A DNA stretch of 64,000 nucleotides, taken from contig NZ_AP025183.1 in NCBI RefSeq assembly GCF_020885975.1, positions 1,116,001 to 1,180,000 on the forward strand. The letters run 5' to 3'. The DNA comes from Flavobacterium ammonificans (GTDB lineage Bacteria; Bacteroidota; Bacteroidia; Flavobacteriales; Flavobacteriaceae). Below the pieces are notes generated by a model. The model saw nothing but the letters and a program-made list of their open reading frames with translations. It made no database searches and was not told the origin of the DNA. Shown here piece after piece: positions 37,095 to 45,214 of the stretch. The position numbers were made by a program, and so were the translations under genes. How positions within the stretch are numbered: the first letter of the stretch is position 1; every line of letters starts with the position of its first letter.

Positions 37095-38096
37095 ATGAGT
37101 CAATCCATTATACATGTTGTTCTTACTGGAGGAGTGGGAAGTCGTTTGTGGCCCCTCTCTCGTAAAAGCCAACCCAAACAATATTTAGAATTGTTTGAAG
37201 GCAAGTCCTTGTTTGAAATGACTGTGGCTCGCAATGCCCATTTGGTAGATCAAGTCATGGTAGTGGGTAATGTAGACAATTGTCATTTGAGTCGCAAGGT
37301 TTTGGACAAAACCCAGACGCCCTATATTGACATTGTAGAAGCGACGCCAAGAAATACAGCTGCTGCGATTGCTTTTGCTGCCTTTGCTGCTCAAGCTGAA
37401 GACGTTTTAATTGTAACCCCCTCTGATCATATTATTGACGATACCGAAGCTTACGAGAGCGCCATTACAGCTGCTATTGCCAAAGCAAAAGAAAATTCAA
37501 TCGTTACTTTTGGTATTGTACCTACTCAACCCGAAACGGGCTTTGGTTATATTGAATACAAAGATGATTCTGTACTTTCATTTCGAGAAAAACCCAATAA
37601 AGCCACCGCTATTGATTTTATCTCAAGAGGTAATTTTTTGTGGAATAGCGGTATGTTTTGCTTTAAAGCAAGTGTATTGTTAGACGAATTACAAAAATTT
37701 GAACCCGAAGTGTATGCGGCTGCTCAAGTAGCTTGGGAAGCAAATCAAAACGGACAATTGGATTTGGATTTATCCTTGACTATTCCTTCTATTAGTATTG
37801 ACTATGCGGTGATGGAACGTTCCAAAAGAATCAAAGTAGTGGCTTCAAAATTTGCTTGGTCTGATTTGGGATCGTTTGAGTCCGTCTATGAGTATTTATT
37901 AGCGCATGGTCAACCAGTTGATGCTCAAGGGAATATGGCTATTGGTACGAATGTTTTTTCTACTTTTATTGGGTTGAAAAATACTATTTTTGTGAGTACG
38001 CCTGATGCCAATTTGATTTTGCAAAAAGAACAATCACAGGATGTGAAATATGTTTATAACCAATTAGAAAAAGAAAATTCCCAACTACTACAATAA
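37095..38096 (+). CDS. manC: Mannose-1-phosphate guanylyltransferase
   Basis: Makes GDP-mannose from mannose-1-phosphate and GTP. The nucleotidyltransferase signature LTGGVGSRLWPLSRKSQPKQYL is at residues 10-31, with VTPSDHII and WNSGMFCF further on. At 333 residues it is the monofunctional form lacking the C-terminal phosphomannose isomerase cupin of bifunctional ManC/AlgA. A cupin of that kind is encoded separately at 63694. Spaced 52 bases from the wza-like gene. Confidence 0.92.
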   Translation: MSQSIIHVVLTGGVGSRLWPLSRKSQPKQYLELFEGKSLFEMTVARNAHLVDQVMVVGNVDNCHLSRKVLDKTQTPYIDIVEATPRNTAAAIAFAAFAAQAEDVLIVTPSDHIIDDTEAYESAITAAIAKAKENSIVTFGIVPTQPETGFGYIEYKDDSVLSFREKPNKATAIDFISRGNFLWNSGMFCFKASVLLDELQKFEPEVYAAAQVAWEANQNGQLDLDLSLTIPSISIDYAVMERSKRIKVVASKFAWSDLGSFESVYEYLLAHGQPVDAQGNMAIGTNVFSTFIGLKNTIFVSTPDANLILQKEQSQDVKYVYNQLEKENSQLLQ

Positions 38097-38148
38097 CAAT
38101 TGAACAATTGCTACATTGTTTCATTTACACATTGATACATTTTACAAC

Positions 38149-40587
38149 ATGAAAAAATTACTCTCTATCACTTTTTTATTTTTTGCCTTAGTGCAAAGTT
38201 CAGGAGTTGCGGCTCAAGATTTGTTGAATAGCGCTAATTTAAGTGCTATTAATGTTGATTTTCTATCGGATATTGAAATTCAAAAAATTAGAACGCAATT
38301 GGCATCCAATAAAATAACCATTGAAGAAGCCGAACCCATTGCTTTAGCCAAGGGAATGCCTGCATCAGAGTTTGAAAAATTAAAAGCGCGATTAGGAGCG
38401 GCTACCAAATTAACAACTACAGCTGGAGTAGAATCGGATGCGAAAGAAGAAATGTCAAGTGGTAAATCTTTACGAGAACAAGAAAAAATAGACAATGTTA
38501 AAAAAGTAAAGGACTCCATCAATAATTTGGTATTTGGATCGGATTTGTTTGAAAAACCTACCTTGAACTTTGAGCCTAATTTAAAAATGGCTACGCCTAT
38601 GAATTATATTTTAGGGCCAGGCGATGAATTACAAGTCAGTGTGTATGGTGTACAGGAGTTTAGTGCCAATTTACCAGTAACAGTAGAAGGTAAGGTAATC
38701 ATCAAGTATGTGGGGCAATTATCGGTTATTGGGATGACAGTAGAAGCCGCTACTAGAAAAATCAAAAATGCTATTGCAGGAGTGTACAGTACGGTGCGTT
38801 CCGGTCAGTCGCAAGTGAGTGTGAGTTTGAGTCGTGTTAGGACGATTAAAATCACTTTAATTGGCAGTAAATTACCAGGTAATTTTTCTATTTCCTCTTT
38901 AGGAACGGTTTATAATGCTTTGTTTTTGGGAGGTGGACCTGCTAAGAACGGAAGTTACCGTAATATTGAATTGGTTCGAAACGATAAAGTAATCAGAACA
39001 ATTGATATTTATAATTTTTTAATTAAAGGAAACCAATCGGATAATGTAGGTTTGAAAGAAGGGGATATAATTCGTATTCCGTCTTATAGCCAACGAGTAA
39101 CAGTAGAAGGTCAGGTGAAACGCCCGGGTATTTTTGAAATGAAGGCTGGAGAAACTTTTCATGACTTGTTGACTTTTGCTTCTGGATTCAATGAATTCGC
39201 TTATACCAGTTCGGTTAATGTGCTTCAAAAAAACGGTAAAGAGATGAAAATCAAGGACATCAAAGCATCAGAATTTAAGACCTACCAACCGCGCTCGGGA
39301 GATTTGTTTACCATCACTAAAATTTTAGATCGTTTTGAAAATCGAATTCAAATCAAAGGAGCGGTATTCAGACCGAATCAATATTCCTATACTCCAGGCA
39401 TGCGATTGGCTGATTTAGTAGCCAAAGCAGATGGCTTGAAAGAAGATGCTTACACCGCAAGAGCCACTATCATTCGTGTTAAAGAGGATTTGACTAAAGA
39501 AACGGTGTCAGTCAATCTAGGCAAAGCATTGGCGGGAGACTTAGCGCACAATATTGAATTGAAAAAAGAGGATCAACTGACTGTTTTTTCTATTTTGGAG
39601 TTCAAAGAACAATTTAGTGTGAATATTGATGGGGAAGTTAAAAAACCAGGCACCTATGAATTTCAGGACAATTTGAGTTTGAATGATTTATTATTACAAG
39701 CTGGTGGTTTGACTGGTTCGGCTTCCAAACGCGTTGAAATTGCCAGAATGATTACCGCTGAAACCATTGATGATTCTAATCCGAATAAGGTAGAGTTGTT
39801 TACCTTAGAAATCACACCAGAGAACAATGAACAAGCTGAAAACTTCATTTTGGCTCCTTTTGATGTTATCAATATTAGAAGAATGGCTCTGTACGAAAAA
39901 CCAGAAATGGTATCGGTAACAGGAGCGGTGAATTATACTGGAAAATATGTTTTGGCTACCAAAAGAGAGCGTGTTTTCTCGGTGATCCAAAGAGCAGGTG
40001 GATTAACGAGTCTAGCCAATGTTTATGGTGTACGAGTGAAACGACCAATTCAGTCCAAACAAATAGAAGAAATAGCAGCGGCAGATTTTAGCGTAGCCAA
40101 TACTGCAGAGGGAACTACCAGCGATAAATTGACCAAAAAATTAACAGAAGAAATACAGTACACCATAATTCCAGTAGATTGGAAAGCGGTGGTGCGCAAT
40201 CCAAAACGTAGCGCCAACATTAGTTTATTGCCTGGAGATGAAATTGAAGTAGCGACTTTCAATGAAGGTGTAAAAGTAACGGGTAATGTCTTGTTGAACT
40301 CCGAAATTCCGTACAACGGTGGACGTGGATTTAAATACTATTTGAATGCAGTAGGAGGCACTGATGCCAAAGGATGGAAACGCAAAGCGTATATTATTTA
40401 TCCTAATGGTAAAGCAGCGGTATCTCATTCTTTTATGTTCATTAGATCCTATCCGAAAGTGATTCCTGGTTCTCAAATTGTTGTGCCAGAACGACCATTG
40501 AAAAAACCGTTTACGATTGGAGAATTTGCTACAGTTGCCAGTGTATTGTCTAGTTTAACCTTGTTGTTTTTAACGGCGTTTAAGTAA
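38149..40587 (+). CDS. Polysaccharide export outer-membrane protein, SLBB domains (Wza-like)
   Basis: Outer-membrane export channel component of 812 residues. Signal peptide MKKLLSITFLFFALVQSSGVAAQ, a linker rich in charged residues, the Poly_export domain (NYILGPGDELQVSVYGV and on, about residues 150-240), then four or five SLBB modules (for example VEGQVKRPGIFEMKAGE, IKGAVFRPNQYSYTPGM, IDGEVKKPGTYEFQ). A C-terminal hydrophobic helix (VASVLSSLTLLFLTAF) completes it. I took the ATG at 38149 because the upstream in-frame ATG at 38116 would put non-signal residues before the signal peptide. Much longer than E. coli Wza, as usual in Bacteroidota. Confidence 0.93.
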   Translation: MKKLLSITFLFFALVQSSGVAAQDLLNSANLSAINVDFLSDIEIQKIRTQLASNKITIEEAEPIALAKGMPASEFEKLKARLGAATKLTTTAGVESDAKEEMSSGKSLREQEKIDNVKKVKDSINNLVFGSDLFEKPTLNFEPNLKMATPMNYILGPGDELQVSVYGVQEFSANLPVTVEGKVIIKYVGQLSVIGMTVEAATRKIKNAIAGVYSTVRSGQSQVSVSLSRVRTIKITLIGSKLPGNFSISSLGTVYNALFLGGGPAKNGSYRNIELVRNDKVIRTIDIYNFLIKGNQSDNVGLKEGDIIRIPSYSQRVTVEGQVKRPGIFEMKAGETFHDLLTFASGFNEFAYTSSVNVLQKNGKEMKIKDIKASEFKTYQPRSGDLFTITKILDRFENRIQIKGAVFRPNQYSYTPGMRLADLVAKADGLKEDAYTARATIIRVKEDLTKETVSVNLGKALAGDLAHNIELKKEDQLTVFSILEFKEQFSVNIDGEVKKPGTYEFQDNLSLNDLLLQAGGLTGSASKRVEIARMITAETIDDSNPNKVELFTLEITPENNEQAENFILAPFDVINIRRMALYEKPEMVSVTGAVNYTGKYVLATKRERVFSVIQRAGGLTSLANVYGVRVKRPIQSKQIEEIAAADFSVANTAEGTTSDKLTKKLTEEIQYTIIPVDWKAVVRNPKRSANISLLPGDEIEVATFNEGVKVTGNVLLNSEIPYNGGRGFKYYLNAVGGTDAKGWKRKAYIIYPNGKAAVSHSFMFIRSYPKVIPGSQIVVPERPLKKPFTIGEFATVASVLSSLTLLFLTAFK

Positions 40588-40774
40588 GAAAGAAGTACGA
40601 GTTACGATAGTAGATCCCGACACTTCGGGACGAATTGCAAATGTTGACTTGAGATTGCTTCACTGCGTTAGCAATGACGAACAAAAAACAAAAAGTGTTG
40701 ACTTCAAGTGCCTCAGTCAACATCAATGAGCGTTGACTGAGGCACTCGAAGTCAACCAACAACCGACAACCAAA
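40588..40774. other. Repeat-filled spacer between wza-like gene and dehydrogenase
   Basis: Contains a TCCCGA/TCGGGA hairpin (40615-40630), an ATTGC...GCAAT repeat (40651-40678) and a pair of 25-base palindromes forming a long hairpin (40697-40756). The same ordered set recurs before wzz (44493-44633). Confidence 0.75.
40697..40756. repeat. Long hairpin of two GTTGACT...AGTCAAC palindromes
   Basis: Two 25-base elements (40697-40721 and 40732-40756) are reverse complements with one mismatch, separated by 10 bases. No T-run follows; the dehydrogenase ATG is 18 bases downstream. Five further copies lie in 44609-45182. Confidence 0.85.
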
Positions 40775-42070
40775 ATGTCCTACAAGCTTCAACCTTTTAT
40801 TGACAAAGAAAAATGCATTTCTGTAACCGGATTAGGTTATGTAGGACTGCCTTTGGCATTAGAGTTGGCGAAGCAGTTTAAGGTCATTGGATTTGATATT
40901 AATCAAGAACGCATTGCCTTAATGCAGAAAGGGATTGATCCTTCTAAGGAATTGGATCCTACTGCTTTTGAAGGTTGCGATATTACATTTACATCGAATG
41001 TTGCTGATTTACAACAAGCGCATTTTCACATCATCGGCGTACCCACAGATATTGATTCCAATAAGGTGCCCAATTTAAAACCATTATTGGGAGCTACCAA
41101 AAGCGTGGCTTCCGCTTTGAAAAAAGGGGATGTGGTGGTCTATGAATCGACAGTGTATCCAGGATGTACAGAAGACGATTGTTTGCCTATTTTGGAATCC
41201 GTTTCAGGATTACAAGGCGGAAAAGATTTTAAATACGGTTACAGTCCGGAGCGCATTGTTCCTGGCGATAAGGTGCGAACGTTAACCAACATACTCAAGA
41301 TAGTTTCGGGTAATGATGCCGAAGCTTTGGAACTGATTGCCGGCATTTATGGTAGCATTATTAAAGCAGGTTTGCATCGTGCTGAATCGATTAAAGTAGC
41401 CGAAGCAGCTAAGGTGATTGAAAATACCCAACGTGATATTAATATTTCGTTAATGAACGAATTGGCCATTATTTTTGACAAAATGGGTATTGATACCCAA
41501 GCGGTGCTAGCTGCAGCGGGAACGAAATGGAATTTCCATCCCTATCAACCGGGTTTAGTAGGAGGGCACTGCATCAGTGTGGATCCCTTTTATTTGATGC
41601 ACAAAGCGAAAATGATTGGAATTGAGCCTCAAGTCATTGCAGCTGGCCGGCGAGTGAATGATTTCATTCCGTCATTTATAGCCAAACGTATTGTACAATC
41701 CTTAATTGAACAAGATAAAAATCCTGGAAAATCCAGAGTATTAGTAATGGGCATTACTTTCAAAGAAGAAGTGTCGGACATCCGCAATTCAAAAGTAGTC
41801 GATTTAATCAAAGAATTAGAAGACTATTCGATTGCCGTAGATGTCATTGACCCTTTTGGAAGCCCATTAGAATTAGCTCATGAATACAATATTGAGTTGA
41901 AAGCAGTTCCTGAAGGTAAATACGACAGTATCGTCTTGGCGGTGGGACATCAAGTCTATCGTACTATGCAACCGTCTGATTTTGAAGAGCTCTCTAACGG
42001 ACCGATTTATCTTTTTGACATCAAAGGTGTGTTGAAGAAAGCGGATTATGATAATTATTGGAGATTGTAG
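40775..42070 (+). CDS. UDP-N-acetylhexosamine 6-dehydrogenase (WbpO/TviB family), copy 1
   Basis: Oxidises a UDP-N-acetylamino sugar (UDP-GlcNAc or UDP-GalNAc type) to the uronic acid with NAD+. The 431-residue protein has the Rossmann motif VTGLGYVGLPLALE (17-30), the substrate loop VPTDIDSNKVPN, TVYPGCTEDDC, and catalytic Cys266 in LVGGHCISVDPFYL. I start it at 40775; an upstream TTG frame reads through the repeat hairpin and is not credible. A close paralogue lies at 46296-47591. The wording is that of the Vi-antigen/WbpO group, but GlcNAc versus GalNAc cannot be decided. Confidence 0.9.
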   Translation: MSYKLQPFIDKEKCISVTGLGYVGLPLALELAKQFKVIGFDINQERIALMQKGIDPSKELDPTAFEGCDITFTSNVADLQQAHFHIIGVPTDIDSNKVPNLKPLLGATKSVASALKKGDVVVYESTVYPGCTEDDCLPILESVSGLQGGKDFKYGYSPERIVPGDKVRTLTNILKIVSGNDAEALELIAGIYGSIIKAGLHRAESIKVAEAAKVIENTQRDINISLMNELAIIFDKMGIDTQAVLAAAGTKWNFHPYQPGLVGGHCISVDPFYLMHKAKMIGIEPQVIAAGRRVNDFIPSFIAKRIVQSLIEQDKNPGKSRVLVMGITFKEEVSDIRNSKVVDLIKELEDYSIAVDVIDPFGSPLELAHEYNIELKAVPEGKYDSIVLAVGHQVYRTMQPSDFEELSNGPIYLFDIKGVLKKADYDNYWRL

Positions 42071-42175
42071 GATGTACGATATTAGATATTAGCTTCGCTC
42101 CGTTCGGCTTCGCCTCGGGTCGAAGTACGATATAGGAATGTACCAATTCGTGTTACAAATTAAATAAAGTTTTCA

Positions 42176-42280
42176 GTATTCAGCTGTAAGTGTTCAGGAT
42201 GTTCTAATTACATGCACTTTAATAGAGCGAAGCGACTTTCTTATAGGACCTTATATGACTTATATGGTTTAAATTTAACC
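42176..42280 (+). repeat. Direct repeat flanking the RhuM-PLD gene, left copy
   Basis: Begins GTATTCAGCTGTAAGTGTTC and ends in the GAGCGAAGCGAC/TTATATGACTTATATGG block. Near-identical sequence at 43478-43582 in the same orientation. Confidence 0.85.
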
Positions 42281-42422
42281 ACGAAGCTCACAAAGTCCTT
42301 CGGCAAGCTCAGAATGACAGCTCAAAGTCTCACTAAAAATAGAGCAATTGAATAATTTGAAAATGTAGCAATTCGTCTAAATTGCACTACACGTTCCCCT
42401 CTTGAGAGGGGCTAGGGGTGTG
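42217..42422 (-). repeat. Right copy of the large inverted repeat (B)
   Basis: Reverse-complement partner of 35985-36240. It carries TCCTTCGGCAAGCTCAGAAT (42297-42316) and an uninterrupted CCCCTCTTGAGAGGGG palindrome near 42396-42411. Confidence 0.85.
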
Positions 42423-42533
42423 TAATAATTTACGATTTACGATATTTGATTTACGATGTTTGAAATGTATTAATTTAGTTATTCGAAATGCTAGTCTTTT
42501 ATTAATAAACATATAAAATATAATTACCATAAA

Positions 42534-43397
42534 ATGCCCCCTATGGAAAATAATATACTAATTTCGTATACATCAGGAATTGAATCACAACCCATAGATG
42601 TGTTAATTGAAGACGACACAGTTTGGCTCACACAATTACAAATGGTACAATTGTTTCAATCCACCAAACAAAATATTAGTTTGCATATTGCTACTATTTT
42701 TAAAGAGAGAGAATTAGAAGAAAATTCAACTGTCAAGGAATACTTGACAGTTCAAAATGAAGGAGAACGAAAAGTTAGGCGGAAAATTAAATTTTACAAC
42801 CTTGACGTAATTATTTCAGTAGGATATCGAGTTAAGTCTACAACAGGAACACAATTCAGAATTTGGGCAAACAAAATTTTAAAAGACTTTTTACTTAAAG
42901 GATATGCTATTAATAATAGAATTGAAGTTTTAGAGAAAAAAGTCAGTTCGATTGAAATAAAAAATACTGAATTTCAATTATTACTAAGTTCTAATTTACC
43001 ACCGCAACAGGGTGTTTTTTTTGAGGGAGAACTATTTGATGCTCATGTATTAATTTCAAAAATTATCAAATCAGCGAATCAATCTATTTTTCTTTTTGAT
43101 AATTACATCGACGAAACAGTACTGACACAATTGTCTAAGAAAAATAAAGGAGTAACAGTAAAAATATTTATAAAAAACATCAGCAGACAGCTACAACTAG
43201 ATGTAGAAAAATTCAATAAACAGTATGGTTCGCTTCAGGTTATTGAATTTGATAAATCACACGATCGGTTTCTAATTATAGATCAAACAGCAATATATCA
43301 TTTAGGAGCTTCACTCAAAGATCTCGGAAAGAAATGGTTTGCTTTTTCTAAGTTAAATATCGATCCAGTTTTTATTTTAGGGAAATTAGATAGTTAG
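42534..43397 (+). CDS. RhuM-like domain fused to a PLD-like nuclease domain
   Basis: A 287-residue two-domain protein. Residues about 25-128 match the virulence-RhuM/ORF6N-like domain (TVWLTQLQMVQLFQSTKQNISLHI, FYNLDVIISVGYRVKS, FRIWANKILKDFLLKGYAIN), which is thought to bind DNA. After a coiled-coil-like linker, residues about 160-285 look like half of a phospholipase-D-type nuclease: His243 and Asp250 in SHDRFLIID stand as an H-X-R-X4-D variant of HKD, followed by YHLGASLKDLGKK. Such fusions occur near defence and mobile genes. The start may instead be the ATG at 42543. Flanked by direct repeats and transcribed alone. Confidence 0.75.
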   Translation: MPPMENNILISYTSGIESQPIDVLIEDDTVWLTQLQMVQLFQSTKQNISLHIATIFKERELEENSTVKEYLTVQNEGERKVRRKIKFYNLDVIISVGYRVKSTTGTQFRIWANKILKDFLLKGYAINNRIEVLEKKVSSIEIKNTEFQLLLSSNLPPQQGVFFEGELFDAHVLISKIIKSANQSIFLFDNYIDETVLTQLSKKNKGVTVKIFIKNISRQLQLDVEKFNKQYGSLQVIEFDKSHDRFLIIDQTAIYHLGASLKDLGKKWFAFSKLNIDPVFILGKLDS

Positions 43398-43477
43398 ATA
43401 GTTCGGTATACGAGCTTGGAAATGTACCAATTTGAAAATTTGAAAATGTAACAATTCCTGATGTTAATTTAAAGAAA

Positions 43478-43582
43478 GTATTCAGCTGTAAGTGTTCAAG
43501 ATGTACTAATTACATGCACTTTAATAGAGCAAAGCGACTTTCTTATATTTTCTTATATGACTTATATGGTTTTAAATTTACG
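43478..43582 (+). repeat. Direct repeat flanking the RhuM-PLD gene, right copy
   Basis: Same orientation and nearly the same sequence as 42176-42280; here the core reads GAGCAAAGCGAC. Confidence 0.85.
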
Positions 43583-43708
43583 ATTTACGATATTAGATAT
43601 ACGATTTAATAATCTAACAATTTGAAAATGTATCAATTTGTGTAAAGAGCTTATCACAATTTGTAATAACTTTTACAATTAAAAGTTTCTATTTAATGAA
43701 ACTTAAAT

Positions 43709-43716
43709 TATATTTG
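43709..43716 (+). promoter_or_regulatory. -7 element of the toxin-antitoxin operon
   Basis: TATATTTG, exact TAnnTTTG, 19 bases before the ancestral toxin ATG at 43736. Confidence 0.5.
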
Positions 43717-43735
43717 CTCACAATAATAAAAAAAG

Positions 43736-44092
43736 ATGAAGCCCCAATTTGAAATCCTTTTTTTATAAGATGCATTTAATTTTTTGAAGCAATTGGATCG
43801 AAAGCATTACGAAAAAGTGTTGTACAATATCCGTCGCGCACAAAATGAAACCAATTCTGATTTATTTAAGAAATTATCAAATGATATTTGGGAGTTTAGA
43901 ACTTTGTATCAAGGATTACAGTATCGACTACTTGCTTTTTGGGATAAAACAGCAACAACAGAAACAGTAGTAATTGCGACACATGGGTTCGTAAAAAAAC
44001 AAAGTAAAGTCCCAGACAAAGAAATCCAGAAGGCCATTCAATTGAAGCTTCATTATTTTGAAGAACTAAAATTAGTAAATAAGAAAAAATGA
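43736..44092 (+). pseudogene. higB: HigB-type (RelE/Gp49-like) toxin with a premature stop
   Basis: From the ATG at 43736 the frame reads MKPQFEILFL, a TAA stop at codon 11 (43766-43768), then DAFNFLKQLDRKHYEKVLYNIRRAQ and 91 more open codons. Family members have an acidic residue at the stop position (GAA to TAA is one change), and the first strand and helix are needed for the RNase fold. The remaining 102-codon frame has only a TTG start and no internal Met. It keeps the Gp49-like signature YRLLAFWD and THGFVKKQSKVP. Its end overlaps the antitoxin start (ATGA). The toxin is probably inactive unless the stop is read through or reinitiated. Confidence 0.75.
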
Positions 44093-44400
44093 AAACATAC
44101 ACTTTAGATCAAGTACAAGACGAACTTATCGGGCAGATAGGTACTGTTTCGCGTGACATTTTTGAGTATGAACTTCAAATGGACTTAATTGGTAAAGCAA
44201 TCAAACAGACTCGAAAAGAAAGAAATTTAACTCAAGAAGAACTTGGAAAGTTAATTGGAGTACAGAAAGCTCAGATATCTAGGATTGAAAATAATGCTAG
44301 TAATGTTACCATGGATACCTTATTGCGTGTTTTTACCGCATTAAAGGCAACGGTTAAATTGCAGATTGAATTGCCTAATTTGAATATTAGCGTAGGCTAG
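44089..44400 (+). CDS. higA: HigA-type antitoxin, XRE helix-turn-helix
   Basis: A 103-residue antitoxin and autorepressor. The helix-turn-helix occupies about residues 43-85 (IKQTRKERNLTQEELGKLIGVQKAQISRIENNASNVTMDTLLRVF), preceded by a helical N-terminus that should hold the toxin. The gene is complete and overlaps the toxin reading frame by four bases, the toxin-first order typical of higBA. It has outlived its damaged partner, either recently or because it represses other promoters. Confidence 0.88.
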   Translation: MKTYTLDQVQDELIGQIGTVSRDIFEYELQMDLIGKAIKQTRKERNLTQEELGKLIGVQKAQISRIENNASNVTMDTLLRVFTALKATVKLQIELPNLNISVG

Positions 44401-45214
44401 GATACCTATTTACGAGGTACGATATTAGATATACGATTTACGAGGTACGATTTACGAATTAAGTCATTCATTATTCAAAATTCAATATTGAATCCCGACG
44501 CTTCGGGACAACATTAGAACAACGAATGTTGAACAATGAATAAAGAATGTTGACTTGAGATTGCTTCACTACGTTCGCAATGACAGAAAACAATCAACAA
44601 AAATAAGCGTTGACTGAGGCTCCCGAAGTCAACCGACAACTGACAACAACAAATAATAATAATCTGCGAATCTACTCCGTCCGTTCGCTTCGCTCGGGTG
44701 CGGTGAAAAGATTGCTTCACTTCGTTCGCAATGACAAGCAAAAAACAATAAATGTTGACTTCGAGTGCCTCAGTCAACCTACAACCGACAACAGACAACA
44801 ACAAATAATAATAATCTGCAAATCTACTCCGTCCGTTCGCTACGCTCGGGTGCGGTGAGAAGATAGCTTCACTGCGTTCGCAATGACAAGCAAAAAACAA
44901 TAAATGTTGACTTCGAGTGCCTCAGTCAACCTACAACCGACAACTGACAACAACAAATAAAAATAATTTACGAATAAATAGTGAGAAGATTACTTCACTG
45001 CGTTCGCAATGACAAGCAAAAAACAATAAATGTTGACTTCGAGTGCCTCAGTCAACCTACAACCGACAACTGACAACAACTAATAAAAATAATTTACGAA
45101 TAAATAGTGAGAAGATTACTTCACTACGTTCGCAATGACAAGCAAAAAACAATAAATGTTGACTTCGAGTGCCTCAGTCAACCTACAACCTACAACCAAA
45201 AACCATCAACTACA
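44401..45214. repeat. Repeat array upstream of wzz
   Basis: This 814-base region has no gene. It begins with TACGATTTACGA-type repeats (44410-44462), a TCCCGA/TCGGGA hairpin (44493-44508) and an inverted GTTGACT palindrome (44609-44633). Then come four units ending in the GTTGACT...AGTCAAC palindrome (44754, 44906, 45032, 45158; spacing 152, 126, 126). Each unit also holds an ATTGC...GCAAT-type repeat (44709, 44861, 44987, 45113) and CAACCGACAACTGACAAC. Frames crossing it are only repeat translations. Confidence 0.88.

Larger units (their letters stand above)
42071..42533. other. Gene-free repeat region before the RhuM-PLD gene
   Basis: This 463-base spacer contains CTTCGCTCCGTTCGGCTTCG-like sequence (42093-42125), the left direct repeat (42176-42280), the right copy of the large inverted repeat (42217-42422) with CCCCTC repeat copy g at 42393-42422, and TTTACGA short repeats after it. 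Confidence 0.75.
43398..43735. other. Repeat region and higBA promoter
   Basis: This 338-base spacer holds AATTTGAAAATGTA-type repeats, the right direct repeat (43478-43582), ACGATTTACGA short repeats, a TTATCACAATTTGTAATAA palindrome near 43644-43662, and the higBA -7 element. Confidence 0.7.

Noticed and set aside
38116..38148. Upstream ATG for the Wza-like protein
   Set aside because: It would place 11 non-signal residues before a clear signal peptide that begins MKKLLSITFLF.
40733..40774. Upstream TTG start for the dehydrogenase
   Set aside because: It begins within the palindrome hairpin and adds residues absent from the paralogue; the ATG at 40775 fits the family N-terminus.
44514..44900. 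Minus-strand open frame of about 128 codons and plus-strand frames in the same area
   Set aside because: They are translations of the repeat array; the peptide sequence repeats with the array and has no plausible start.
44754..45182. Regular repeats resembling a CRISPR array
   Set aside because: The sequences between the palindromes are copies of one another, not unique spacers, the period is 126-152 bases, and there are no cas genes.
45107..45214. Upstream start for the Wzz-like protein
   Set aside because: The extra 36 codons run through the last repeat unit; the ATG at 45215 begins a normal cytosolic N-terminus.
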